Shown here: in pieces, positions 17,587 through 26,969 of the stretch
Position numbering within the stretch: the stretch's first letter is position 1
How the letters are laid out: every line of letters begins with the position of its first letter
Assembly: GCF_000718985.1 (NCBI RefSeq)
Contig: NZ_JODL01000021.1
Span: forward strand, 27,442 to 91,441
Origin: Streptomyces megasporus
GTDB lineage: Bacteria; Actinomycetota; Actinomycetes; Streptomycetales; Streptomycetaceae
Length of the DNA stretch: 64,000 nucleotides
Reading direction: 5' to 3'
Notes under the pieces: generated by a model
The model's database searches: none
What the model saw: the letters and a program-made list of their open reading frames with translations, nothing else
Told to the model about the DNA's origin: nothing
Program-made: the position numbers and the translations under genes

Positions 17587-18672
17587 TCAGGACGCGTAGT
17601 CCCCGGTGAGGGCCACCGCCTCGGCGTGGTCGCCCCGCTCGGTGATCTCGCCGGCCGGCCAGGCGTCCACGCCTCGCTCCCGCAGCAGGGCCAGGGAGGC
17701 GTCGACGGACTCCGGCGGCATGACGGCGATCATGCCGACGCCCATGTTGAGGGTCTTCTCCAGCTCCGCCCGCTCGACCCGTCCGAGTCGGCCGACGGTG
17801 TCGAAGACCGGTCCCGGCGTCCAGGTGGAACGGTCCACGGTGGCGTGCAGGCCGTCGGGGACGACTCGGGCCAGGTTGCCGGCGAGTCCGCCACCGGTGA
17901 TGTGCGAGAGGGCGTGCACCTCGGTGGCGCGGATCAGCGCCAGACAGTCCAGCGAGTAGATCTTGGTCGGCTCCAGCAGCTCCTCGCCCAGGGTGCGGCC
18001 GAACTCCTCGACGTGCCGGTCCAGCGTCCAGCCCGCCCGTTCGAAGAACACGTGCCGGGCCAGCGAGTACCCGTTGGAGTGAAGACCGGAGGCCCCCATC
18101 GCGACGACCACGTCACCCTTGCGGATGCGATCCGCGCCCAGGACCTCGTCGGCCTCGACGACGCCCGTGCCCGCGCCGGCCACGTCGTACTCGTCGGGGC
18201 CCAGCAGCCCGGGGTGTTCGGCGGTCTCCCCGCCGACCAGCGCGCAACCGGCCAGGACGCAGCCCTCGGCGATGCCCTTGACGATCGCCGCGACCCGCTC
18301 GGGGACGACCTTGCCCACGCAGATGTAGTCCGTCATGAACAGCGGCTCGGCGCCGCAGACCACCAGGTCGTCCACCACCATCGCCACCAGGTCGTGGCCG
18401 ATCGTGTCGTGGACGTCCATCTTCTGCGCGATGGCGACCTTGGTGCCCACGCCGTCGGTGGCGGAGGCCAGCAGGGGGCGCCGGTAGTCCTTGAGGGCGG
18501 AGACGTCGAAGAGTCCGGCGAAGCCGCCCAGGGCGCCGATGCTCTCGGGCCTGCGGGCCTTCTTCACCCACTCCTTCATCAGCTCGACGGCGCGGTCGCC
18601 CGCCTCGATGTCCACTCCGGCGGCGGCGTAGCTCGCGCCCTGGCCGGCCGCGGCGGGATTGGTGGAGGTCAT
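17587..18672 (-). CDS. purM: Phosphoribosylformylglycinamidine cyclo-ligase PurM (AIR synthetase)
   Basis: 361 residues. Converts FGAM and ATP to AIR, the fifth step of IMP synthesis. Family features: SYAAAGVDIEAGDRAVELM at the N-terminus, ATDGVGTKVAIA, DLVAMVVDDLVVCGAEPLFM and HITGGGLAGNLARV. It follows purF by 47 bases on the same strand, so the two are likely cotranscribed. Its end faces the DUF3073 gene across a shared terminator. Confidence 0.97.
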   Translation of the reverse strand: MTSTNPAAAGQGASYAAAGVDIEAGDRAVELMKEWVKKARRPESIGALGGFAGLFDVSALKDYRRPLLASATDGVGTKVAIAQKMDVHDTIGHDLVAMVVDDLVVCGAEPLFMTDYICVGKVVPERVAAIVKGIAEGCVLAGCALVGGETAEHPGLLGPDEYDVAGAGTGVVEADEVLGADRIRKGDVVVAMGASGLHSNGYSLARHVFFERAGWTLDRHVEEFGRTLGEELLEPTKIYSLDCLALIRATEVHALSHITGGGLAGNLARVVPDGLHATVDRSTWTPGPVFDTVGRLGRVERAELEKTLNMGVGMIAVMPPESVDASLALLRERGVDAWPAGEITERGDHAEAVALTGDYAS

Positions 18673-18719
18673 GATCTCCCTCTGTGACGGACGGTGTGGC
18701 TCACGTGACTCGGCGCGGA

Positions 18720-20279
18720 TCAGGGCCTGCGCAGCGCGTCGGCCGCGCCGGCGCCGCCCAGCAGGGTCTTCACGCCGTCGGGATCGGCGCTCGCCGCTTC
18801 GGCCGTCTCCGACTCCAGCAGGTGCTTGCCCAGCAACTGCGGGTCCGGCAGTTCCATCGGGTACTCCCCGTCGAAGCAGGCCCGGCACAGGTTGGGCTTG
18901 GCGATCGTGGTGGCCTCGACCATCCCCTCCAGGGAGATGTAGGCCAGGGAGTCCGCGCCCAGCGAAGTGCCGATCTCCTCGACCGACAGGCCGTTGGCGA
19001 TCAGCTCGGCGCGGGTGGCGAAGTCGATGCCGAAGAAGCACGGCCACTTGATCGGCGGGGAGCTGATCCGCACGTGCACCTCGGCCGCGCCCGCCTCGCG
19101 CAGCATCCGCACCAGGGCGCGCTGGGTGTTGCCGCGGACGATCGAGTCGTCGACGACCACCAGGCGCTTGCCGCGGATGACCTCCTTGAGGGGGTTGAGC
19201 TTGAGGCGGATGCCGAGCTGGCGGATGGTCTGCGAGGGCTGGATGAACGTCCGGCCCACGTAGGAGTTCTTGACCAGGCCGCTGCCGTAGGGGATGCCGC
19301 TGGCCTCCGCGTAGCCGACGGCGGCGGGGGTGCCGGACTCCGGGGTCGCTATGACCAGGTCCGCCTCCGCCGGCGCCTCGGCGGCCAGCCGGCGTCCCAT
19401 CTCCACGCGGGAGAGGTAGACGTTGCGGCCGGCGATGTCGGTGTCGGGGCGCGCCAGGTAGACGTACTCGAAGACACAGCCCTTCGGCTTCGCTTCCGCG
19501 AACCTTTGCGAACGGAACCCTTCCTCGTCGATGGCGACCAGCTCGCCCGGCTCGATCTCCCGGATGAAGGAGGCGCCGACGATGTCGAGCGCCGCCGTCT
19601 CGGAGGCGACCACCCAGCCGCGCTCCAGCCGGCCGAGCACCAGCGGACGGATGCCCTGCGGGTCGCGGGCGGCGTAGAGGGTGCGCTCGTCCATGAAGAC
19701 CAGGCTGAACGCGCCCTTGACCTTCGGCAGGACCTCGGGGGCCGCCTGCTCCACGGTGAGCGGCCTGCCCCCCTCGTCGACCTGGCCCGCCAGCAGGGCG
19801 GTGACCAGGTCGGTGTCGTTGGTGGCGGCGACCTGGGTGGCCCGTCCGCCCGTGCTGGGCAGGGCGGCCACCATCTCGGCCAGCTCCGCGGTGTTGACCA
19901 GGTTGCCGTTGTGGCCGAGCGCGATCGAACCCTGCGCGGTGGCCCGGAAGGTCGGCTGGGCGTTCTCCCACACCGAGGCGCCGGTCGTCGAGTAGCGCGC
20001 GTGACCGACCGCGATGTGGCCCTTGAGGGAGCCGAGGGAGGTCTCGTCGAAGACCTGGGAGACCAGTCCCATGTCCTTGAAGACGAGGATCTGCGAGCCG
20101 TTGCTCACCGCGATGCCCGCAGACTCCTGTCCCCGGTGCTGCAGCGCGTACAGACCGAAATAGGTGAGCTTGGCGACCTCCTCCCCCGGGGCCCAGACAC
20201 CGAAGACGCCGCAGGCGTCCTGGGGGCCCTTCTCACTGGGGAGCAGGTCGTGGTTGAGTCGTCCATCACCACGTGGCAC
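18720..20279 (-). CDS. purF: Amidophosphoribosyltransferase PurF
   Basis: 519 residues from GTG 20279. Commits PRPP to purine synthesis using glutamine. A 22-residue propeptide precedes Cys23 (DACGVFG), the glutaminase nucleophile. The PRPP loop VVVDDSIVRGNT is intact. Cysteines in KPKGCVFEY, WPCFFGID and LCRACFDGEY match the [4Fe-4S] ligands of the B. subtilis-type enzyme. First gene of a purF-purM unit. Confidence 0.97.
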   Translation of the reverse strand: MPRGDGRLNHDLLPSEKGPQDACGVFGVWAPGEEVAKLTYFGLYALQHRGQESAGIAVSNGSQILVFKDMGLVSQVFDETSLGSLKGHIAVGHARYSTTGASVWENAQPTFRATAQGSIALGHNGNLVNTAELAEMVAALPSTGGRATQVAATNDTDLVTALLAGQVDEGGRPLTVEQAAPEVLPKVKGAFSLVFMDERTLYAARDPQGIRPLVLGRLERGWVVASETAALDIVGASFIREIEPGELVAIDEEGFRSQRFAEAKPKGCVFEYVYLARPDTDIAGRNVYLSRVEMGRRLAAEAPAEADLVIATPESGTPAAVGYAEASGIPYGSGLVKNSYVGRTFIQPSQTIRQLGIRLKLNPLKEVIRGKRLVVVDDSIVRGNTQRALVRMLREAGAAEVHVRISSPPIKWPCFFGIDFATRAELIANGLSVEEIGTSLGADSLAYISLEGMVEATTIAKPNLCRACFDGEYPMELPDPQLLGKHLLESETAEAASADPDGVKTLLGGAGAADALRRP

Positions 20280-20355
20280 GTCCTCGAGTCTAGGGCAGGT
20301 CCCGCGGTGCTCCGAACCGGGGAGCACCCCCGCCCGCCCTTCTCACCGTGCGGCA

Positions 20356-21159
20356 TCAGCCCAGTACAGGGAGGTGGCCACGGAGATCGGCGCGTTCGCC
20401 GCTCGCTGTGAGATGCGCCGCATCCAGCTCCTTCTCCCAGCTCGTGCGGCCGGTGGCGAGACGGATCCAGGTGAGCGGATCGGTCTCCACGACGTTGGGC
20501 GGGGTGCCGCGGGTGTGCCGGGGCCCCTCGACGCACTGGACGACCGCGAAGGGCGGGATGCGCACCTCCACCGCGCTCCCGGGCGCCTTGGCCGCCAGGG
20601 CGTCGGCCAGCAGTCGCACGGTGGCGGCCAGCGCGTGCCGGGCCGGCGGGACGCGGACGCCGGTGGCTCGGGTGAGGTCGTCGCCGTGGACGACCAGCTC
20701 CACCAGGCGGGTCACGGTGAAGTCCAGGGCGCGCATGGCGCCGAAGTCGTGCGGCAGCAGCACATCGGTCCGCACGGCCTGCTCCAGGACGGGCTCCAAC
20801 TCCTCGACGGCGGCGTCCACGGCGTCCGCGGCGTTCGGGAACGTCTTGGCGTGCCGGCGGGTCGCCTCGTCCAGTTCGTGGGCGACGCCGGCGGTGGACA
20901 CCGCCCAGGCGCTGAGGTCCGTCTCCGGCACGTTCGCGCGGGGCGGGGGCTCGGCGAGCAGTCGGGGCAGCGCCTCGATCTGCCCGGCGATGTGGACCAC
21001 GAGATGGTGCACGTCCCAGCCCGGCAGCCCGGAGGGCCGGGTCATCTGGTCGGGCGTGAGCCTGTGCACCGCGTTGCGTACGGACTCCACCTGCCCGATG
21101 AGCCCGGCCCGCACCAGGGCCGGGTCGTACGTCCTGGGCTTGCGCTTCACCGGAGGCAT
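20356..21159 (-). CDS. DinB/maleylpyruvate-isomerase-fold, sterol-carrier family protein
   Basis: 267 residues. The N-terminal 180 residues fit the mycothiol-dependent maleylpyruvate isomerase/DinB four-helix fold: LTPDQMTRPSGLPGWDVHHLVVHIAGQ with metal-type His residues, and RLVELVVHGDDLTRATG. The C-terminal 80 residues resemble a small SCP2-like domain. Probably a mycothiol-dependent or metal-binding enzyme of unknown substrate. Start ATG 21159 follows GGTGAAG. Confidence 0.7.
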   Translation of the reverse strand: MPPVKRKPRTYDPALVRAGLIGQVESVRNAVHRLTPDQMTRPSGLPGWDVHHLVVHIAGQIEALPRLLAEPPPRANVPETDLSAWAVSTAGVAHELDEATRRHAKTFPNAADAVDAAVEELEPVLEQAVRTDVLLPHDFGAMRALDFTVTRLVELVVHGDDLTRATGVRVPPARHALAATVRLLADALAAKAPGSAVEVRIPPFAVVQCVEGPRHTRGTPPNVVETDPLTWIRLATGRTSWEKELDAAHLTASGERADLRGHLPVLG

Positions 21160-21225
21160 GGCGTCAGCGTAGAACGCCACGCGCCGGGAACCGGTGCTTA
21201 CCCGCCGGTCGGCCGGCCGTGAGGC

Positions 21226-22500
21226 TCAACTCTCCGCCCGGTAGTCGCTCTTCGCGGGCAGGACGACGTCCGTACAGCCGCGCCGCTCCGCGACGTCCTC
21301 GACGTAGGCGCGGAAGACCGGCTCCAGGTGGCGTCCGACGGCCTCGGAGTACGGGTAACCGGCGGTGAGGACGTGGACGGCGGGCTTCCCGTCGCACACG
21401 GAGGTGGCCCACCAGGCGTTCGCGCCGCCGTCGAACCCGCCCCGGCCGGGTATGGCCACTCGCTCGTCGTCGATGGGGTCGGTGGCGACGTGGACGGCGG
21501 CGTCCCCGAAGAAGCTCTCGGCACTGAGCCACCAGTTCCTGCGGCCCTCCCCGGCTTCGGCCTCGCGGAACTCCCGGTAGGCGGGGTCGTCCACGTGTCG
21601 GTCGTACGCCTCCCTCCGGGCGTCCCTGCTCACGGAGAGCAGGCAGCGTTCCTGCCACACCCTCTCGTCCGCGCGGGCCTCCAGCACCCGGTCCGGCAGC
21701 CAGCCGGAGGTGTTGACCGGGCTCTCGTCCAGTCCGGCCCGGCCGTACCAGGCGCAGGTGCCCTCCGCCTCGTCGGGGGCGACGGGCTCGGTGTTCAGCG
21801 CCGGTATGCCGTCGGGCGGCTCGGGGAGGCGCTCGGGGCAGCCCAGTTCGTCGGCGAGGTTGTTGGCGGTGGCGACCGCGATGTCGGCCAGCCGGTCGCG
21901 GTCGGCCTGGCGGAGTTGGCCGTCCGGCGCGAAGGCGCGGTAGAAGGCCAGGTCCAAGGTGGCGGAGGCCCGTACCGCGGCGATCCCCGCGCCCCGGTGC
22001 TCGCCGCCGGGGCAGGGCAACCGGACGGTGACCGAGTTCTCGGTGACCTTTCCGGCGATGCCGCCGCCGAGTGGCTGGGGGACCACCGGAACGCGGATGT
22101 ACGGGTTGGAGGGGTCCAGCGCGTCCTCGAAGCTGTCGTCAACCGGCTCGGACGTCCACCTGGTGGGCTCGGTGGCGACTTGGGCGATGAAGAACTGCCT
22201 GGTCCCCGACTTCCTCCCCGCCGCCTCGGCGACCTCCTCGCTGCGCAGGACGCAGCTCTGCGGCAGCGGCGCGTCGTCCAGGTGGATGCCCTCCGTGATG
22301 TTGTCCGCGGGAGTGATCTCTCCCCCGCTTCCGGACAGGGCCAGTACCTCGCCCACCGGGACCAGGCCGCCGCACGCCTCGTCCACGGTGTGCCGGCGGT
22401 CCCACAGGCCCCACAGCGTCCAGCCGCTCAGCCCGATGGCGAAGACGGCCGTGCCGCACAGGACCCGGTTGAAGAGCGTCCGTCGCCGTTCGCGGTCCAT
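21226..22500 (-). CDS. Membrane-anchored hypothetical protein
   Basis: 424 residues with one N-terminal hydrophobic helix (VLCGTAVFAIGLSGWTLWGLW, about 13-33), so most of the protein should lie outside the membrane. Cysteines are spread through two similar-looking halves (ACGGLVPVGEVLALSG and later LGCPERLP ... GTCAWYGRAG), suggesting disulfide-bonded extracellular domains. Such proteins are common in Streptomyces and often annotated only as membrane proteins. Function unknown. Confidence 0.7.
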   Translation of the reverse strand: MDRERRRTLFNRVLCGTAVFAIGLSGWTLWGLWDRRHTVDEACGGLVPVGEVLALSGSGGEITPADNITEGIHLDDAPLPQSCVLRSEEVAEAAGRKSGTRQFFIAQVATEPTRWTSEPVDDSFEDALDPSNPYIRVPVVPQPLGGGIAGKVTENSVTVRLPCPGGEHRGAGIAAVRASATLDLAFYRAFAPDGQLRQADRDRLADIAVATANNLADELGCPERLPEPPDGIPALNTEPVAPDEAEGTCAWYGRAGLDESPVNTSGWLPDRVLEARADERVWQERCLLSVSRDARREAYDRHVDDPAYREFREAEAGEGRRNWWLSAESFFGDAAVHVATDPIDDERVAIPGRGGFDGGANAWWATSVCDGKPAVHVLTAGYPYSEAVGRHLEPVFRAYVEDVAERRGCTDVVLPAKSDYRAES

Positions 22501-22553
22501 CCCCGCCCCCTCGGTGTCGTGCGGTCGACGCGTCGTCGGCGGTGAAGTTACCA

Positions 22554-22582
22554 GCGCCCCGCCCCCGGGAGGGGCGGGGCGC
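22554..22582. terminator. Terminator after purL
   Basis: A perfect 12-bp stem GCGCCCCGCCCC with loop CGGGA, just downstream of the purS-purQ-purL operon on the minus strand. Confidence 0.7.
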
Positions 22583-22602
22583 CGGGCGAGCGGGTGCGAC
22601 CG

Positions 22603-24864
22603 TCAGGCGCGCGCGTCGGAGAGCAGGGCCGGGATCGTGCTCTCGTGCGCCTCGCGCAGTTCCGTCAGCGGGATGGAGAACCGCCCCTGGACCTCGATCG
22701 CGTCCCCGTCCACGACGCCGATGCGGGTGGCGGGCAGGCCCCGGACACCGCACATGTCGGTGAACCGCAGCTCCTCGCTCCGCGGGACCGAGACGATCGC
22801 GCGGCCCGCCGACTCGGAGAAGAGGAACACGAACGCGTCCAGCCCGTCGGGGACGATCAGCCGGGCGCCCTTGCCGCCCTTGAGGCAGGACTCGGTCAGC
22901 GCCTGGATCAGCCCGCCGTCGCTCAGGTCGTGCGCGGCGTCGATCATGCCGTCGCGGGAGGCGGAGATCAGGATCTCGGCGAGCAGCTTCTCGCGCTCCA
23001 GGTCCACCTTCGGCGGCATGCCGCCCAGGTGGTCGTGGATCACCTGGGACCAGGCCGACCCGCCCAGCTCCTCGCGGGTGTCGCCGAGGAGGTAGATCAT
23101 CTGGCCCTCCTCGGAGAACGCCATCGGGGTGCGGCGGTTGACGTCGTCGATCACGCCCAGCACGCCGACCACCGGGGTCGGGTGGATGGCGGTGTCGCCG
23201 GTCTGGTTGTAGAGGGAGACGTTGCCGCCGGTCACCGGGGTGCCCAGCACCTGGCAGGCGTCGGCCAGGCCGCGGCACGCCTCGGCGAACTGCCACATGG
23301 CGCCCGGGTCCTCCGGCGAGCCGAAGTTCAGGCAGTCGGTGACGGCCAGCGGCTTGGCGCCGGTGGTGGCGACGTTCCGGTACGACTCGGCCAACGCGAG
23401 CTGCGCGCCGGTGTACGGGTCGAGCTTGGCGTAGCGGCCGTTGCCGTCGGTGGCGACGGCGACGCCCAGGCCCGTCTCCTCGTCGATGCGGATCATGCCG
23501 CTGTCCTCGGGCTGGGCGAGGACGGTGTTGCCCAGCACGTAGCGGTCGTACTGGTCGGTGATCCACGCCTTGGAGGCCTGGTTCGGGGAGCCGACCAGTC
23601 TGAGGACCTGCTCGCGCAGTTCCTCGCCGCTCTCGGGCCGGGGCAGCTTGTTCGCGTCGTCGGCCTGGAGGGCGTCCTGCCACTCGGGGCGGGCGTAGGG
23701 CCGGTGGTAGACCGGGCCCTCGTGGGCGACCGTGCGCGGGGGGACGTCCACGATCTGTTCGCCGTGCCAGTAGATCTCCAGCCGGTCGCCGTCGGTCACC
23801 TCGCCGATGACGGTGGCGATGACGTCCCACTTCTCGCAGATCTCGAGGAAGCGGTCCACCTTGTCGGGCTCGACGATGGCGCACATGCGCTCCTGCGACT
23901 CGCTCATGAGGATCTCCTCGGGCGAGAGCGTGGAGTCGCGCAGCGGCACGGTGTCCAGGTCGACGCGCATGCCGCCGGAGCCGGCGCTGGCCAGTTCGGA
24001 GGTGGCGCAGGACAGGCCGGCGCCGCCGAGGTCCTGGATGCCGACGACCAGCTTCTCCTTGAAGATCTCCAGGGTGCACTCGATGAGGAGCTTCTCCTGG
24101 AAGGGGTCGCCGACCTGGACGGCCGGGCGCTTGGCCGGGCCCGTCTCGTCGAAGGTCTCGGAGGCGAGGACGGAGACGCCGCCGATGCCGTCGCCGCCGG
24201 TCCGGGCGCCGTAGAGGACGACCTTGTTGCCGGTGCCGGACGCCTTGGCCAGATGGATGTCCTCGTGCCGCATCACACCCACGCACAGGGCGTTGACCAG
24301 CGGGTTGCCCTGGTAGCAGGGGTCGAAGACGACCTCGCCGCCGATGTTGGGCAGGCCCAGGCAGTTGCCGTAGCCGCCGATGCCGGCGACGACGCCGGGC
24401 AGGACGCGCTTGGTGTCGGGGTGGTCCGGCGCGCCGAAGCGCAGCGGATCCATCACGGCGACCGGGCGGGCGCCCATGGCGAGGATGTCGCGGACGATGC
24501 CGCCGATCCCGGTGGCCGCGCCCTGGTAGGGCTCGATGTACGACGGGTGGTTGTGCGACTCGACCTTGAAGGTGACGGCGTAGCCCTGGCCGACGTCCAC
24601 GACGCCGGCGTTCTCGCCGATGCCCACCAGCAGGGCGTCGGACTCGGGGGCCTTCTCGCCGAACTGCTTCAGGTGCACCTTGCTGGACTTGTAGCTGCAG
24701 TGCTCGGACCACATCACGGAGTACATGGCCAGCTCGGCGCCGGTCGGGCGGCGGCCGAGGATCTCGCGGATGCGGTCGTACTCGTCCCGCTTGAGGCCGA
24801 GCTCGGCCCAGGGCTGCTCGACGTCCGGGGTGTCGCTCGCGTGCTTGACGGTGTCGAGGGTCAT
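22603..24864 (-). CDS. purL: FGAM synthase subunit PurL (small type)
   Basis: 753 residues, the small PurL that works with PurQ and PurS to convert FGAR to FGAM. ATP and substrate motifs: [38 protein letters not shown] and [16 protein letters not shown]. The start overlaps the purQ stop by 4 bases (ATGA), showing translational coupling. Confidence 0.97.
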   Translation of the reverse strand: MTLDTVKHASDTPDVEQPWAELGLKRDEYDRIREILGRRPTGAELAMYSVMWSEHCSYKSSKVHLKQFGEKAPESDALLVGIGENAGVVDVGQGYAVTFKVESHNHPSYIEPYQGAATGIGGIVRDILAMGARPVAVMDPLRFGAPDHPDTKRVLPGVVAGIGGYGNCLGLPNIGGEVVFDPCYQGNPLVNALCVGVMRHEDIHLAKASGTGNKVVLYGARTGGDGIGGVSVLASETFDETGPAKRPAVQVGDPFQEKLLIECTLEIFKEKLVVGIQDLGGAGLSCATSELASAGSGGMRVDLDTVPLRDSTLSPEEILMSESQERMCAIVEPDKVDRFLEICEKWDVIATVIGEVTDGDRLEIYWHGEQIVDVPPRTVAHEGPVYHRPYARPEWQDALQADDANKLPRPESGEELREQVLRLVGSPNQASKAWITDQYDRYVLGNTVLAQPEDSGMIRIDEETGLGVAVATDGNGRYAKLDPYTGAQLALAESYRNVATTGAKPLAVTDCLNFGSPEDPGAMWQFAEACRGLADACQVLGTPVTGGNVSLYNQTGDTAIHPTPVVGVLGVIDDVNRRTPMAFSEEGQMIYLLGDTREELGGSAWSQVIHDHLGGMPPKVDLEREKLLAEILISASRDGMIDAAHDLSDGGLIQALTESCLKGGKGARLIVPDGLDAFVFLFSESAGRAIVSVPRSEELRFTDMCGVRGLPATRIGVVDGDAIEVQGRFSIPLTELREAHESTIPALLSDARA

Positions 24865-25541
24865 GAGGTGGCGACCAGCTTCTTCAGAACCGAGGTGAAG
24901 AACCCGAGCCCGTCGGTGGTCGGGCCGGTGAGGGCCTCGACTGCGTGCTCGGGATGGGGCATGAGGCCGACGACGTTGCCGGCCTCGTTGCAGATGCCGG
25001 CGATGTCGCGGCGGGAGCCGTTGGGGTTGACGTCCAGGTAGCGGAAGACCACCCGGCCCTCCGCCTCCAGCTCGTCCAGGGTGCGCTCGTCGGCGACGTA
25101 GCCGCCCTCGCCGTTCTTGAGCGGGACGGTGATCTCCTCGCCCTCGGCGTAGTCGCCGGTCCACGCGGTGGCCGTGTTCTCCACGCGCAGCCGCTGGTCG
25201 CGGCAGACGAAGTGGAGGTGGTCGTTGCGGGTGAGCGCGCCGGGCAGCAGGTGCGACTCGCACAGCACCTGGAAGCCGTTGCAGATGCCGAGCACCGGCA
25301 TGCCGGCGCGGGCCTGCTCGATGACCGTCTCCATCACGGGGGAGAACCGGGCGATGGCGCCGCACCGCAGGTAGTCGCCGTAGGAGAAGCCCCCGGGGAG
25401 GACGACGGCGTCCACCTGGTGGAGGTTCTTGTCGCCGTGCCACAGGGCCACCGGCTCGCCGCCCGCGAGACGGACGGCGCGGCGGGCGTCCACGTCGTCG
25501 AGGGAGCCGGGGAAGGTGACGACTCCGATACGGGTCGTCAT
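24861..25541 (-). CDS. purQ: FGAM synthase glutaminase subunit PurQ
   Basis: 226 residues, class I glutamine amidotransferase. Nucleophile Cys87 in VLGICNGFQ, and the His/Glu pair in [10 protein letters not shown] near residue 200. Delivers ammonia to PurL. Overlaps purS and purL by 4 bases on each side. Confidence 0.97.
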   Translation of the reverse strand: MTTRIGVVTFPGSLDDVDARRAVRLAGGEPVALWHGDKNLHQVDAVVLPGGFSYGDYLRCGAIARFSPVMETVIEQARAGMPVLGICNGFQVLCESHLLPGALTRNDHLHFVCRDQRLRVENTATAWTGDYAEGEEITVPLKNGEGGYVADERTLDELEAEGRVVFRYLDVNPNGSRRDIAGICNEAGNVVGLMPHPEHAVEALTGPTTDGLGFFTSVLKKLVATS

Positions 25542-25804
25542 GCCGTGGTCACCTCTTCGTCCTCTTCGACGCGGACCGTGAAGTCCTCGATCACGGTGTT
25601 GGCGAGGAAGGTTTCGGCGAGTTGACGAACCCGGGCGAGGGCGGCGTCGTCGACGGGCCCCTCCAGTTCGAGCTCGAAACGCTTGCCCTGACGGACGTCG
25701 GTGATCCCCTGGTAGCCCAGCCGGGGCAGAGCCCGCTGAACCGCCTGGCCCTGGGGGTCGAGGATCTCCGGCTTGAGCATGACGTCGACTACGACGCGAG
25801 CCAC
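25538..25804 (-). CDS. purS: FGAM synthase subunit PurS
   Basis: 88 residues. [20 protein letters not shown] and [20 protein letters not shown] are characteristic of PurS, the small bridging subunit between PurQ and PurL. First gene of the purS-purQ-purL operon. Translation of the three is coupled by ATGA overlaps. Confidence 0.96.
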   Translation of the reverse strand: MARVVVDVMLKPEILDPQGQAVQRALPRLGYQGITDVRQGKRFELELEGPVDDAALARVRQLAETFLANTVIEDFTVRVEEDEEVTTA

Positions 25805-26137
25805 AGGTACTCCCGGTGGGTGTTGGTGCTGGAGACTGCGTGCTTCAGCCTACCGGGCGGAAAATTCTACTCGCGTAGATACGGGCGGGTTCGATCATGG
25901 TCGGGTATCGGCGCCCCGAAACCACCGAGAAGTCCCGCGTGAAAGAATGGTGAAAAACAAGGTCCGGTTCACGGCATGACACGCGGGTGGGAATTATCCG
26001 CTTCACCGAACAATGCCTGCCGCTGTACAAAGGAAAAAGGCATTGACCCCGACCGTTCGGAACGCCCGCGTCGCCGCATGTCGAGCGGCGATTCCGCGGG
26101 GCTTTGAGCAGCGTTCCTCCCGAAAGGACCGATATCC
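25805..26137. other. Divergent promoter region, purS and lsrL
   Basis: 333 bases without a gene. It has a relatively A/T-rich core around 25855-26045, as expected for two back-to-back promoters. No purine riboswitch or clear operator could be recognised. Confidence 0.5.
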
Positions 26138-26455
26138 GTGGCACAGCGCGTAGTGGTCACGCTCTCCGACGACATCGACGGCGGTGAAGCATCGGAAACG
26201 GTCTCCTTCGGCCTCGACGGCAAGTCGTACGAGATCGATCTCAACCGAGAGAACGCGAAGAAGCTCCGCATGGGCCTCGCCCCGTACGTGCGGGCCGGCC
26301 GCAAGCGCTCCCGATCCGGCAAGGCGTTCCAGCGGACCTCCATCGCGCCCGACCCGGCCGCGGTGCGCGCCTGGGCCCGGTCGCACGGCTTCGAGGTGCC
26401 GCCGCGGGGGCGCATCCCCAAGCGGATCTACGACGCGTTCAACGAGGCCCACTGA
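26138..26455 (+). CDS. lsrL: Lsr2-like nucleoid-associated protein (LsrL type)
   Basis: 105 residues from GTG 26138 with AAAGGA upstream. The N-terminal dimerisation domain is MAQRVVVTLSDDIDGGEASE ... KSYEIDLNRENAKKLR. The C-terminal DNA-binding domain ends RGRIPKRIYDAFNEA and carries an RGR AT-hook-like element. Lsr2 proteins bind A/T-rich, often foreign, DNA and silence it. The sequence and its place near the purine genes match the second Streptomyces paralogue (LsrL) rather than Lsr2 itself. Confidence 0.93.
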   Translation: MAQRVVVTLSDDIDGGEASETVSFGLDGKSYEIDLNRENAKKLRMGLAPYVRAGRKRSRSGKAFQRTSIAPDPAAVRAWARSHGFEVPPRGRIPKRIYDAFNEAH

Positions 26456-26556
26456 GCGGTCCGTTGACCCGACTTGCCAGCCACCCCGGGTGATCGGCTA
26501 AAGTCTGGAGCACACCGCAGGGAACGGCCGGAAACGGCCGGGACCGAGGTGGACAC

Positions 26557-26631
26557 GCGGGTGTAGCTCAGTAGTAGAGCGCCCTCTTTCCAAGAGGGAG
26601 GCGCAGTGTGCGATTCCTGTCACCCGCTCCA
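26557..26631 (+). tRNA. tRNA-Gly (UCC) with unusual D/T elbow
   Basis: The acceptor GCGGGTG/CACCCGC is perfect, the anticodon loop TTTCCAA gives TCC, and T73-CCA is encoded. The D-loop reads AGTAGTA, with A where G18 is expected. The T-loop reads TGCGATT, with G where T55 is expected. The T-stem pairs well only if T26607 is bulged. Confidence 0.9.
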
Positions 26632-26703
26632 CTCGCTCCACCGATCTTCCGGGATCGGGTAGAGTGAAAGACGCGCCGCTCGGTGAGAGCCGGGTGGTGG
26701 CAC

Positions 26704-26776
26704 GCGGACGTAGCTCAGTTGGTAGAGCGCAACCTTGCCAAGGTTGAGGTCGCGAGTTCGAGCCTCGTCGTCCGCT
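26704..26776 (+). tRNA. tRNA-Gly (GCC), copy 1
   Basis: Cloverleaf with anticodon loop TTGCCAA (GCC) and canonical TTCGAGC T-loop. Identical to the copy at 30853-30925. Confidence 0.95.
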
Positions 26777-26784
26777 CGGTGGTC

Positions 26785-26815
26785 AAGGCCCCGATCCCCA
26801 AGGGATCGGGGCCTT
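26785..26815 (+). terminator. tRNA-Gly terminator, copy 1
   Basis: A 14-bp stem AAGGCCCCGATCCC pairing with GGGATCGGGGCCTT, followed by GTTCGTGT. Confidence 0.8.
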
Positions 26816-26969
26816 GTTCGTGTCTCCGTGTGCCCGTGTGTTCGGGCGGGCCGGGCGTCCGCGTTCCTCCCCGCCCTCCCCGCCCGAGCGATGCCCGGTT
26901 GACATTTGTCACACGCACTCGTGACAGCCCGCACTGCTCGCCCTCCGATTCCCGCGAAACCCTGGGCCC

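Noticed and set aside
22594..25041. 815-residue plus-strand frame opposite purL and purQ
   Set aside because: Antisense artefact of third-position GC bias; the purine genes explain the region completely.
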